NCBI RefSeq assembly: GCF_002741055.1
Contig: NZ_CP016809.1
Span: 1,820,501 to 1,884,500, forward strand
Direction of reading: 5' to 3'
DNA: 64,000 nt
Source: Paenibacillus ihbetae
Lineage (GTDB): Bacteria; Bacillota; Bacilli; Paenibacillales; Paenibacillaceae
Shown piece by piece: positions 8,143 to 16,965 of this stretch. The translations under genes were made by a program, and so were the position numbers. Each line of letters opens with the position of its first letter. Within the stretch, counting starts at the first letter, position 1. Under the pieces are notes generated by a model. The model was not told the origin of the DNA. It searched no databases and was given only the letters and a program-made list of their open reading frames with translations.

Positions 8143-9759
8143 TTACTCCGCCTGATAGCGGTCGTATGCCGCCTGATACACTCGCATGTATTCCTCCAGG
8201 CCCATCTTGTTCAGCGTGTTCACATACTCGTCCCACTGGTCGAAGGATGCGGAGCCATTGACGAACTTCGCCTCCATCTCGGTAACATAATCCTGAATAT
8301 CCTTGCCGATCGAGGACATGATATCCGTCTCTTCCAGCGTAAAGTTGAAGTTATACAGAATTTCCTTCACTGCATAAGGCTCCGCCTTCTCGGCTGCCGC
8401 CATCGCGCTCGGAAGCGTCTCGGAGCCCTTGAACCAGCTCTCCCGTACCAGGCCCGGATAGCTGCCGCCAAGCCATGTAAAGTACTTCGCCAGCGCCTGG
8501 TCCTGTGTCAAGCCGTCTGGATTTTCGGTAATTTCCTTTACATATTCAAGCTGACCGTCGGCGTTCTTCGTGTAGGTCTCGCCTTCTTTACCCATGAAGT
8601 AGAACTGCGCTCCCTCATCGCCATAGAAGTAATCCATCCAGCGAATCGTCGCCTCCGGATTCGGGTTCTTGTCCGTGATCGCAAATGCCCCTACGTGGAC
8701 CATCGGCACCTTCACGTGGGAGTACAGCTGATCGCCGTGAGGTCCTTTGAGCGCGCCGAGACCGATATATTCCTTGCGTCCCATGACAGTTTCCGGATTC
8801 GGCACGACGGTAGCTCCGAGCAAGCCTTCCTGCCCTTTCGCGTTCAATGCGCCGCCCTCAATCGTGAAGATCTCTTTATCCAGCAGCCCTTCCTTATACA
8901 GCTTGTTCATGAACTCCAGCATTTCCTTGTATTTCGGCTCCGCCTTCGTAAACCGCAGCTTGCCTGTTTCCGGATCGACATCGACGAACTTATGGCCAAG
9001 CCCGCTCGTTCCGAGTCCCCAGGAGCCCTTCAAATGGTCGACGAGACCGGTGATGCCCGTTGCAGAGTATGGAATCTCGTCATGCTTGCCGTTACCGTTG
9101 AGGTCGGTTTCCTTAACCGCCTTCAGATAGGCGTAGAACTCCTCGGTAGTCTTCGGCTCCTCCATCCCGAGCTTATCCAGCCATTCCTGATTGATCCACA
9201 GCGGCGTTCCGATCAGCATCGAGAGCAGCTCCGGATCGTAGAAGGAGGGCAGGGAATAAATGTTGCCGTCCGGCATCGTCAAGCCCTTGCGGATATCCGG
9301 GTACTGCTCCATCAGCTTCTTGAAGTTCGGCGCATATTTATCGATCAGGTCATTCAGCGGAATGAAGACGCCTTGCTCGCCGTAGCGCGTCAGCTCAGCC
9401 GATCCTACCCGGGCGGAGTAGAACACGTCCGGATAATCCCCGCCGGCAAGCGCCAGATTCCGCTTCTCCGTCAGCGTCTCGAACGGGACAAGGTTGAACG
9501 TGATGTTCATATTGGTCATGTCCTTATACGTCTTCCATACGAGCGTATCCTCGAACTTGCTTCCGTTTGTCGGCGATTTGCCCGTGAAGAAGGTCAGGTT
9601 GAGCGGTTCATTTACGATCGGCATGCCGGTCTCGTTGAAATTGGACTTGGCCGTCTCCCCCTCCTTCGTTGCGCCATCCCCGCTTTTGCTCCCGCAGCCA
9701 GCCAGCAGCCCCGCTGCCAGCACCGCTGTCAATGTGAGCGAAACCCATTTTTTCACCAT
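8143..9759 (-). CDS. CUT1 ABC transporter solute-binding lipoprotein (LplA/YtcQ type)
   Basis: A 538-residue extracellular sugar-binding lipoprotein. The signal peptide ends in the lipobox LLAGC, so Cys is lipidated and the protein is tethered outside the membrane. The mature part shows the type-1 periplasmic-binding fold; FYGDEGAQFYFMGKEGE near residue 380 is typical of the large LplA/YtcQ group that handles oligosaccharides or glycosides. ATG 9759 is chosen because AGGAGG is 11 bases upstream; an in-frame GTG at 9768 is too near it. It is the last gene of the operon after two permeases. The substrate is unknown. Confidence 0.9.
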   Translation of the reverse strand: MVKKWVSLTLTAVLAAGLLAGCGSKSGDGATKEGETAKSNFNETGMPIVNEPLNLTFFTGKSPTNGSKFEDTLVWKTYKDMTNMNITFNLVPFETLTEKRNLALAGGDYPDVFYSARVGSAELTRYGEQGVFIPLNDLIDKYAPNFKKLMEQYPDIRKGLTMPDGNIYSLPSFYDPELLSMLIGTPLWINQEWLDKLGMEEPKTTEEFYAYLKAVKETDLNGNGKHDEIPYSATGITGLVDHLKGSWGLGTSGLGHKFVDVDPETGKLRFTKAEPKYKEMLEFMNKLYKEGLLDKEIFTIEGGALNAKGQEGLLGATVVPNPETVMGRKEYIGLGALKGPHGDQLYSHVKVPMVHVGAFAITDKNPNPEATIRWMDYFYGDEGAQFYFMGKEGETYTKNADGQLEYVKEITENPDGLTQDQALAKYFTWLGGSYPGLVRESWFKGSETLPSAMAAAEKAEPYAVKEILYNFNFTLEETDIMSSIGKDIQDYVTEMEAKFVNGSASFDQWDEYVNTLNKMGLEEYMRVYQAAYDRYQAE

Positions 9760-9798
9760 AATTGTCACTGCCTCCTATAGTCTCATCATTTGAATATG

Positions 9799-10680
9799 TC
9801 AGCCTTTAATGGCTCCAATCATGACTCCCTTGACAAAATACTTCTGCAAGAACGGATACAAGAGCAGCATCGGCAGATTGGTCACAATGACCGCCGCGTA
9901 TTTGATTGCTTCCGCATCCATCAAGCTTCGGGCCAGCGAATCGTCGCTGATGTCGACCATTTCCTGCATCTGCCCTTGGACGAGAATTTCCCGCAGGAAC
10001 AGCTGCAGCGGATAATTCGACCGGTCGGACAGATAGATCAGGGCCGTGAAGTAGGAATTCCAGTGGCCGACCGCATAGAACAGCACCATAACGGCCAGGA
10101 TCGGGCCGGAGAGCGGAAGCACGATGCGAAACAGCACCCGCATGTTCGAGCAGCCGTCGATGAATGCCGCTTCCTGCATCTCCTTCGGAATGGAGTTTTG
10201 GAAGAACGTGCGCATAATGATGATGTTCCATACCGACACCGCGGACGGAATAATCATAGCCCAGATCGTATCGAGCATGCCAAGCTCTTTAACCAGCAGG
10301 TAGCTCGGAATCATGCCGCCGCTGAAGAACATGGTGAAAACGATGATGAGCATGAACCCGTTGCGTCCCTTAAAGTCCGCCCTCGACAACGGATACGCCG
10401 CCGCGATCGTCATCACGAGGTTCAGCGCCGTCCCCGTTACCGTATAGAGCACGGTGTTCAGAAATCCTTGAATGATCTCCTTGTTGGCGAACAGCCGCTC
10501 ATATCCGACAAACGACAATTCCTTGGGCCACAGCCATACTTCTCCGCGCATCACCGTCTCCGGCGCGCTGATCGAAGCGATAAGCACAAAATATAACGGA
10601 TACAATACAATAAGCGAAATTAATGATAATATAATGTAAATACAGATTCCGGCAATGCGTTCGCTCCGGCTTTGGGGCAT
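9799..10680 (-). CDS. CUT1 sugar ABC permease (LplC/YtcP, MalG-like)
   Basis: A 293-residue inner-membrane subunit with six predicted membrane segments. The EAA loop AAFIDGCSNMRVLFRIVLPL contacts the ATPase. It pairs with the LplB-like permease encoded 13 bases upstream, and both feed from the lipoprotein encoded next. It ends in the typical VKGVMIGAIKG tail of the group. No ATPase gene is linked, as is usual for transporters served by MsmX. Confidence 0.92.
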   Translation of the reverse strand: MPQSRSERIAGICIYIILSLISLIVLYPLYFVLIASISAPETVMRGEVWLWPKELSFVGYERLFANKEIIQGFLNTVLYTVTGTALNLVMTIAAAYPLSRADFKGRNGFMLIIVFTMFFSGGMIPSYLLVKELGMLDTIWAMIIPSAVSVWNIIIMRTFFQNSIPKEMQEAAFIDGCSNMRVLFRIVLPLSGPILAVMVLFYAVGHWNSYFTALIYLSDRSNYPLQLFLREILVQGQMQEMVDISDDSLARSLMDAEAIKYAAVIVTNLPMLLLYPFLQKYFVKGVMIGAIKG

Positions 10681-10693
10681 AGCTGCTTCCTCC

Positions 10694-11647
10694 TTACCAT
10701 AGGCTGGTCTCGCTGACTCTGCGGGCGATCCGGTTGACGGTAATCAGCATGATAAAGTTGACGACGGAGTTGAATAATCCGACTGCCGCCGAGTAACTGT
10801 ACTGGGCGCCCAGGATCCCGCTTCGGTATACGTTCGTGGCAATGACGTCCGAGGCTTCCATGTTGAGCGAATTTTGCATCAAGAAGACCTTCTCGAAGCC
10901 GACGCCCAGAATCGATCCGATGTTCAGAATCAGCAGAATGATCATCGTCGGGGCGATCCCCGGCAGATTGATATGCCAGATACGCCGGAACCAGCCTGCA
11001 CCGTCCACCTTGGCGGCCTCATGCAGCTGCGGGTCGATGCCCGCGAGCGCCGCCAAATAAATGATGGAGCTCCACCCCATGCTCTGCCAAACGCCGGACC
11101 ACACATAGATGCTCTTAAACCAGGACGGCTCCGTCATAAAGGCTATCGGTTCCCCGCCAAAGGAGGTGATAATGAAGTTGACAAGACCGCTGACCGGAGA
11201 CAGGAACATCATGATCATGCCGACGACCACGACCGTTGACAAGAAATGAGGTGCATAAGTTACCGTTTGAATGAACCGGCGAAACCGGCCCGACCGCGCT
11301 TCGTTGATCATCAAGGCAAGTATGATCGGAATCGGGAACCCGACAATCAGCTCATACAGCCCGATGCCAAGGGTATTTTTAATGATTCTCCAGAAGTAGA
11401 AGCTGTTGAAGAAGCGCTCGAAATGCTTGAAGCCAACCCAAGGACTTTCCAGAATGCCTTTATTGGCGATAAAATCCTTGAAGGCGATCTGTACCCCGTA
11501 CATCGGCACGTAGTGAAACACGATGAAGTAGAGCAGAACCGGCAAAAATAATAGATACAGCTGCCAGTTTTTGCGCACCTGCTTCACCGTACCTCGCCAG
11601 ACGCTGCTGCCACGTGTGCTGCCGGGTTTTGTTGAATGCGCTTCCAT
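10694..11647 (-). CDS. CUT1 sugar ABC permease (LplB/YteP, MalF-like)
   Basis: A 317-residue membrane subunit, first gene of the minus-strand uptake operon. Six membrane segments begin with YLLFLPVLLYFIVFHYVPMYG, and the EAA loop reads LHEAAKVDGAGWFRRIWHINLP. The frame opens at GTG 11686, but ATG 11647 gives the normal short cytoplasmic N-terminus; neither start has a clear ribosome site. It is divergent from the AraC regulator at 11960, which probably controls this operon. Confidence 0.9.
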   Translation of the reverse strand: MEAHSTKPGSTRGSSVWRGTVKQVRKNWQLYLLFLPVLLYFIVFHYVPMYGVQIAFKDFIANKGILESPWVGFKHFERFFNSFYFWRIIKNTLGIGLYELIVGFPIPIILALMINEARSGRFRRFIQTVTYAPHFLSTVVVVGMIMMFLSPVSGLVNFIITSFGGEPIAFMTEPSWFKSIYVWSGVWQSMGWSSIIYLAALAGIDPQLHEAAKVDGAGWFRRIWHINLPGIAPTMIILLILNIGSILGVGFEKVFLMQNSLNMEASDVIATNVYRSGILGAQYSYSAAVGLFNSVVNFIMLITVNRIARRVSETSLW

Positions 11648-11959
11648 GTTACGAACCTGACGCTCTAAAATCGGACATCCCCTCACTTTCGTTTCTGAAC
11701 CTTTCTCCTGCTTCTCGGTTCACATCTGCATCATATACGACCGATTGCCGGGATGGGTATTGACCATTTTTTCGATGTCTCGCCTTTCATTGGATTGCCG
11801 GGCTGCCGGGCGTTTTTCCTAAATTAAAGCTTAAAATCTAAAATAATGACTATTCCTTTTTTACGGTGGGTTAACACCACGCGGCACGATCCTTAATACT
11901 TGTCCTTTATACTGTGGGGAGGACCATAAACGCGAATACATACAAAAGGGGGATCGTTT
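11648..11959. promoter_or_regulatory. Divergent control region between ABC operon and AraC regulator
   Basis: Both flanking genes read outward, so promoters for both must lie here. A small inverted repeat GGTGGGTTAACACC is centred near 11873 and TATACT occurs at 11908-11913 on the plus strand, but no consensus -35 or cre site is clear. No coding region is present. Confidence 0.4.
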
Positions 11960-14227
11960 ATGAACTGGATCAAAAGCAAGAGCAGAAGCCTGTTCTTCAA
12001 AATTTTCCTCAGCTTTTTGGCCATCATCGTTTTGTTCGGCCTATTCTATGCCGTGATCTTCCATCTATTTAAATCCAGCCTTCAAAAAGAAATCATCGAT
12101 ACGAGCCAGCAGGCGGTTCACGACACGGCGGAACGGTTCTCCTACCAGTTCAGCCGGCTGCAGGTGCTGTTATTTGACATATATAATCATGCCGATTTAA
12201 TCGGGTTCAATAATCAGCTCCGCCAGCAGACGGGCAACGAGGTCAATTATTTGAAGGCCCGTGATGTCATGCTCCAGATGCGGGGCGATATCTATAACCC
12301 GCTCTTCTTCCTGGAGGATACGCTGATCTATCTGAAGGAGCATGATTTTGTGCTCAGCAAATCCGGAAGCGGGAATGCTCCTTATATGCTCGACCGGTCT
12401 TATACTAGCAAGCAGTACCCCTACGCCTTCTGGAACAGCTACAAGAGCAGCGGGGAATCCTTCAGCCTGCTTCCGGCTGCCGTCTACCGTATCCATAATG
12501 ATCTGTCCGAGAAAAAACTGATGCCATTCGTCTATCAGCAGCTGGACAGCCGTTACCAGATTATCGCGCTGATCGATATCGACAAGGCCGCCCAATCCTT
12601 CTTCGGGGAGCCAAGCGACCGCTCGCTTGCGATATTGAACGCGGACGGGGATGTGCTGTACACATGGGGAGACCTTCGCGCCAATGAGCTGCCGACGTTT
12701 GCCTCTGGGCAGCAAGCGGTGCTCAAGGACGGAACTTACTATTTTGCGGAAGCCGGAGACGACGGATTGACCTACATCTCGGCCGTCCCATACAGTCATG
12801 TGTCTGCTCAGCTGAGCAGGCTGACCGGGGCGCTGCTCCTCATCTTCTCGCTATCGCTCGGGGTAGCTCTGGCGGCCTCCTATTTCTTCAGCCGCAGATT
12901 GCACAAGCCGGTGAAGCAGATATTGACGACGGTGCTCAATCGCAAGACTCACGCGCCGCAGCCGTATCAAGGCAGCATCAATGAATACGATCTCATCAAG
13001 AGCCGCATCCAGGACCTGCTGCGGGAGAAGGAGGAGATCCGGGACCGCCTGAACAAGCAAAAATCGGTGCTGACCAGCTACTCCTATATCAGCCAGTTGA
13101 AAAGCATCAATACGGATATTAGCGAATGGGAGGATTTCCTGTCGGATGACGGCAGCTTTATCGTCGTGCTGTACCATATCCGGTTCCGCCTGAATCCGAG
13201 CGGCGAGCCGCCGCTGCAGACGGATCAAGCGGTCCGCCATATGCTGGAGCATATCCATCTGTTTACGGCGGAGCGCTACCCGGATTCGCATACGTTCCAG
13301 ATCGAGAAGAACGAGATCATCTCGATCTTCAAGCGCGAGGAAGCCGGTCAGCTGGAAAAACTGCTGAAGGAAATGAAAGATATGCTGAACAACGAGACCG
13401 AGCTGTTCCTCGTTACCATCGCTGTGAGCTCGCAGGTTCACGATTCCTCCGGCTTCAATGAAGCCTACCGTCAGGTCAAGGCACTGACCGAGCAAGCTCC
13501 TCTTGTGGAGGAATCGCAGCTGGTGACGAAGCCGCGGACGCTTCCGACGACGGTCCATCTCAGCCCGTCCCAGGAGAAGGGATTGCTGGATGCCCTGCAG
13601 GAAGGCAGCGACAGCCGAGCGCTTCAGATCATTGAGCAGGCGCTTGTGGCATTGCAGCGCAAAGAGGCCGGCATTGCCCAGTTCCGTTTCTTCGCCGATG
13701 CCGCCGCCTCCAAAATTATCGGCTATACGGAAATGGCCCAGATCGACAGGGCTCAGCTTCAATCCTTGAGGCAGTGGGGATCGTGGCTGGCGGAATGCCA
13801 CTGCCTGCGCGAATACCAAAACGTCTTCCGCCAGCTGATCGAAGCGTCCTGCGCCCTGATACGGAAGAAGAAGGATAGCGGCGAGGAACCGCTGATCGCC
13901 ATGTTCCTGAGCATCATTCATAACCAATATGCGGAGGACCTGTCCCTCGACTACCTCTCCGCCAAGCTGAACCTGTCGAGCGCCTATCTCTCGGTGTACA
14001 TCAAAGAGAAAACCGGCCTCAACTTCAGCGATCATCTGCTCGGGATCCGCATGGATAAAGCGAAGGAGCTGCTGACTCGTACCGACCTGACCGTTAATGA
14101 AATCAGCCAGCGCGTCGGCTACCTCAACATCACCTCCTTCAACCGGACCTTCAAGAAGGCGGTCGGCATGACGCCGGGGGCCTATCGCAGGCAGCAAGTC
14201 GTGCAGACCCATGCCAGCAGCGGATGA
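11960..14227 (+). CDS. Membrane-bound AraC-family regulator with sensor domain
   Basis: A 755-residue regulator of the kind that sits next to sugar ABC operons in Paenibacillus. It has an N-terminal membrane helix (FLSFLAIIVLFGLFYAVIF), an extracellular Cache-like region (about 40-290), a second helix (GALLLIFSLSLGVALAASYFF), a HAMP-like linker, a degenerate GGDEF-like middle (about 385-510) and a C-terminal AraC pair of helix-turn-helix motifs (DYLSAKLNLSSAYLSVYIK; EISQRVGYLNITSFNRTFKK). It probably senses an extracellular sugar or the loaded binding protein and switches the divergent operon at 8143-11647. AAAGGGGGA precedes the ATG. Confidence 0.93.
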   Translation: MNWIKSKSRSLFFKIFLSFLAIIVLFGLFYAVIFHLFKSSLQKEIIDTSQQAVHDTAERFSYQFSRLQVLLFDIYNHADLIGFNNQLRQQTGNEVNYLKARDVMLQMRGDIYNPLFFLEDTLIYLKEHDFVLSKSGSGNAPYMLDRSYTSKQYPYAFWNSYKSSGESFSLLPAAVYRIHNDLSEKKLMPFVYQQLDSRYQIIALIDIDKAAQSFFGEPSDRSLAILNADGDVLYTWGDLRANELPTFASGQQAVLKDGTYYFAEAGDDGLTYISAVPYSHVSAQLSRLTGALLLIFSLSLGVALAASYFFSRRLHKPVKQILTTVLNRKTHAPQPYQGSINEYDLIKSRIQDLLREKEEIRDRLNKQKSVLTSYSYISQLKSINTDISEWEDFLSDDGSFIVVLYHIRFRLNPSGEPPLQTDQAVRHMLEHIHLFTAERYPDSHTFQIEKNEIISIFKREEAGQLEKLLKEMKDMLNNETELFLVTIAVSSQVHDSSGFNEAYRQVKALTEQAPLVEESQLVTKPRTLPTTVHLSPSQEKGLLDALQEGSDSRALQIIEQALVALQRKEAGIAQFRFFADAAASKIIGYTEMAQIDRAQLQSLRQWGSWLAECHCLREYQNVFRQLIEASCALIRKKKDSGEEPLIAMFLSIIHNQYAEDLSLDYLSAKLNLSSAYLSVYIKEKTGLNFSDHLLGIRMDKAKELLTRTDLTVNEISQRVGYLNITSFNRTFKKAVGMTPGAYRRQQVVQTHASSG

Positions 14228-14255
14228 TCGGATCGATGATCGACGGAATACAACA

Positions 14256-14320
14256 AAACAAACCTTCTCTTATGCAAGGCGGGGCTGAATGCCCTGCCGC
14301 CAAGAGAAGGTTTGTTTTTG
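14256..14320 (+). terminator. Rho-independent terminator after AraC-type gene
   Basis: Long arms ACAAACCTTCTCTT and AAGAGAAGGTTTGT enclose a second GC stem and are followed by a T run. A strong structure closing the AraC-family gene. Confidence 0.88.
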
Positions 14321-14446
14321 TATATGCTCCGCCGCCCGGCATGGTGAAATCAGGCCGGGCGCTTTCTCGTGCCGTCGGTGCCGTGCCTCATGTTCGGTGC
14401 CTCGCGGTACTCGCCGATTCCGTGCCTCACCGGCCGGATTTGGAGG

Positions 14447-15649
14447 TTAATCCATCGCTTGATCGCCGGCTGCTACCGGCTTTGTCCCCCTTTTCTTCTC
14501 CGCCCGTTTCGCTCCGATGAACATCCGTTTGTTCCAGCGGGACAACACATCAAGGATCACGGCGTCAACGAGCCGATAGAACCCGTGTGCGATTGCCATG
14601 ATGAACGCCAGCGTTACCGCGATCGTGATCAGAAGATTGATGCCGTAAGGCAGAACGGCGCTCAGCTGCAAGAACAGGAAGCATCCGAAGGTGCATAGGA
14701 TCGTGAAATGAACGAGATAGAGCGAGAACGAGATTTTTCCCAAATATGCGCACCACTTGCTGCCCAGGAGGGCCTGCAGCCGGCTCGAATTCAGCACAGC
14801 CGTCAACACCAGCCCTGCCCCGATCACGTGATAGAAGACAAAGAAGTCAAAGTTGCTTGTCTTCCATAAGAGCACGGCATAAAGGGTGCCGGCTGGATGA
14901 ATGTACGGATACGAGCCGAAGAACAGGCCGGCGACGAGCAGGACGGCATTGATCCAGGGGCGCCGGACCCGTGCTAGCCGGTCCTTTCCGCTGTGCTGAA
15001 GGTCACTCAGCAGCACGCCGATCACAAACGCGAGGTAATATGAATCGAGCAGCCAGCAGACAAGGGCGGCGTATAGGACAAAGCGGATACGGCGCTTGCC
15101 GCAAAGAAGCAAAAACGCAAAAATGAACAGCGAACCGAACAGCTCGTACGTCATCGTCCACAGCACCGGATTATACTGCGCGCCATAGGTGAAAAACGTA
15201 TGGAACAGCCCCTCCTTCACCATCGTAAGCACGCTCGCATCCGCCGCAAACGGATCCGGCATCGACGAGCCGGTCAATCCCCTGACATCGTCGAACATGC
15301 CCCAGCCGGCGATCATGCAGGCATAGGCGATCACAACTGACGCAAAAGCAGGTCCCGCCAGCCGAAAATACCTTCTTATTGCCGCGGAATACAGAATCGT
15401 GCGGTCCCCGCTGCGAAAATAGCGCCAGCTCAGCACATAGCCGCTCAGCGCAAAGAAAAGGCACACCGAAAAATTGCCGTTAAACAGCAGGTTCAGCGGC
15501 GTTTCCGCCAGCACCTCCTCGAATGCGAAATGCCGGATCTCCTCCCGCCCTTCAATCACGGAAGGCATAAACACCTGAACGAAGTGGGCGATCACGACTA
15601 CAAAGGCCGCAAGCCCCCGCAAGCCATCCAAATACACGATTTTTTTCAT
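14447..15649 (-). CDS. Acyltransferase family 3 (OafA/YrhL-like) membrane protein
   Basis: A 400-residue multi-spanning membrane protein that moves acyl groups (often O-acetyl) onto cell-surface polysaccharides or peptidoglycan. The start YLDGLRGLAAFVVVIAHFVQ carries the family's conserved Arg and His. About ten hydrophobic segments follow, and a basic tail (KRAEKKRGTK) ends the protein. AAAGGGAGC precedes ATG 15649. No sugar-polymer genes flank it, so the acceptor is unknown. Confidence 0.9.
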   Translation of the reverse strand: MKKIVYLDGLRGLAAFVVVIAHFVQVFMPSVIEGREEIRHFAFEEVLAETPLNLLFNGNFSVCLFFALSGYVLSWRYFRSGDRTILYSAAIRRYFRLAGPAFASVVIAYACMIAGWGMFDDVRGLTGSSMPDPFAADASVLTMVKEGLFHTFFTYGAQYNPVLWTMTYELFGSLFIFAFLLLCGKRRIRFVLYAALVCWLLDSYYLAFVIGVLLSDLQHSGKDRLARVRRPWINAVLLVAGLFFGSYPYIHPAGTLYAVLLWKTSNFDFFVFYHVIGAGLVLTAVLNSSRLQALLGSKWCAYLGKISFSLYLVHFTILCTFGCFLFLQLSAVLPYGINLLITIAVTLAFIMAIAHGFYRLVDAVILDVLSRWNKRMFIGAKRAEKKRGTKPVAAGDQAMD

Positions 15650-15781
15650 GGTCTTTAGCTCCCTTTGAAACCCGGCTTACACGAAACCGGCGACTTATGG
15701 TTCCAAAGGGGAGGAAGAAGGGCGCTGCAAATTTCTTAGAGATCGTCGGGGGGAAGAAAACAGCCTTGACGAATTATGTTT

Positions 15782-15795
15782 TGAAAGCGTTTTCC
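15782..15795 (+). promoter_or_regulatory. Catabolite-responsive element (cre) before AraC gene
   Basis: TGAAAGCGTTTTCC matches the CcpA-binding consensus TGWAARCGYTWNCW at all but the last base. It lies 36 bases before the chosen start of the AraC-family regulator and just after TTGACG at 15766, so CcpA bound here would be expected to block the promoter when glucose is present. Confidence 0.6.
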
Positions 15796-15830
15796 TAAAA
15801 ATCAGGGATATGATCAGGGAGGGAATGGCA

Positions 15831-16763
15831 ATGGGTATTTATTGGAGCCTGGTTGATCTTGAGAAGCTAACGGGATCAGGTGTCGTTTATTTTAACTCAA
15901 AGATGGAGATGTTGGAAGGACTTCCTTGCAAAATGTATCGATTGATCCATCAGCAGAGCTTGTGGACGCACTGCCATGACTATTTTCAAATATGGTACGT
16001 GGCCAAAGGCGCGTTGTCGCACACCGTTAACAACCGGACGTATCAGCTGACCAAGGGCGACATCTTCGTCATCCCGCCGTTCACGCTGCACAGCGTCACG
16101 ATCCCCAAGGACGGGGATTATGAAATCTACGGCTGCGAGTTCATGCCGTCGTTTGTGAATGAGCGGTTCGAGGAGTTTCCGGAGGAGGAGGTCTTCTTCG
16201 ATATGGCCTTTCTGGGATCGTTTCTCCGCGAGGATACAGATGCCCAGGCCCGGATTTCACTGGACGGCGGAACCGAAACCGCGGTGCGTAACGTGATGAA
16301 GGAGATGCTGATGGAATATGAGCGGCGCGCCCCCTTCTTTCAATTGACGCTCAAGGCCCAGCTGCTCGTACTGCTCTCCATTCTGGTTCGGCAGGTCAAC
16401 GGTGAGCTCGTCCGGGAAGGATTCGAGAAATCCGAGAAGTACCGGGAGATCATGACCAAGGTGGTGGATTACATTCACCGCCACTACCAGGAGGATTTGA
16501 AGCTTCACGCGCTGTGCGATCTCTCGAACCTGTCCAGGTCCACCTTCTGCCAAGTATTCAAGGATTGGACAGGCAAAACGTTCAACCGCTATTTGACCGA
16601 CCTCCGGATTCTCCAGGCTATGGTCATGCTCAAGCAGGCCGACCTGTCCGTCACGGACGTATGCTATTCCACCGGATTCAACGAGCTCTCCTACTTCTGC
16701 CGGATCTTTAAAAAATACACCGGCATCTCCCCGACGGAGTTCCGCAAACAGGCGATCAAGTAG
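15831..16763 (+). CDS. AraC-family regulator with cupin sensor domain
   Basis: A 310-residue cytoplasmic regulator. An N-terminal cupin domain (about 25-130, with HCHDYFQIWYVAKGALSH and LTKGDIFVIPPFTLHSV) binds the sugar signal. The C-terminal AraC DNA-binding domain (about 215-308) carries LHALCDLSNLSRSTFCQVFK and a second helix-turn-helix ending FNELSYFCRIFKKYTGISP. ATG 15831 is preferred over 15810 because AGGGAGGGA is correctly placed. It is upstream of and co-directional with the ABC operon at 16966 and probably activates it. A cre site suggests carbon catabolite control. Confidence 0.92.
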   Translation: MGIYWSLVDLEKLTGSGVVYFNSKMEMLEGLPCKMYRLIHQQSLWTHCHDYFQIWYVAKGALSHTVNNRTYQLTKGDIFVIPPFTLHSVTIPKDGDYEIYGCEFMPSFVNERFEEFPEEEVFFDMAFLGSFLREDTDAQARISLDGGTETAVRNVMKEMLMEYERRAPFFQLTLKAQLLVLLSILVRQVNGELVREGFEKSEKYREIMTKVVDYIHRHYQEDLKLHALCDLSNLSRSTFCQVFKDWTGKTFNRYLTDLRILQAMVMLKQADLSVTDVCYSTGFNELSYFCRIFKKYTGISPTEFRKQAIK

Positions 16764-16965
16764 CTTGGCAAATCATACGATAATCCTATTTTTACGCACG
16801 ATAGTGAAATGAAATGGCGAAATGAAATGCTACGATATCCTACAAATAACGGGATCAGGGCCGGTTATTGGAGCACCAGGATTTGTTGATGGGTTGGGAG
16901 GGAAATGATCTATTTTTTAAGCAGACAATCTTTAAACGGACTTCGAAAAAAGGGGAGGAAGAAGG

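Noticed and set aside
8140..9780. 546-codon plus-strand frame opposite the solute-binding gene
   Set aside because: Arg/His/Leu-rich shadow of a GC-biased gene on the other strand with signal peptide, lipobox and ribosome site.
12851..14212. 453-codon minus-strand frame opposite the AraC regulator
   Set aside because: Shadow frame; the plus strand holds a complete regulator with helix-turn-helix motifs.
14320..14446. GC hairpin near 14335-14363 as a terminator for the acyltransferase gene
   Set aside because: The stem has no T run on either strand.
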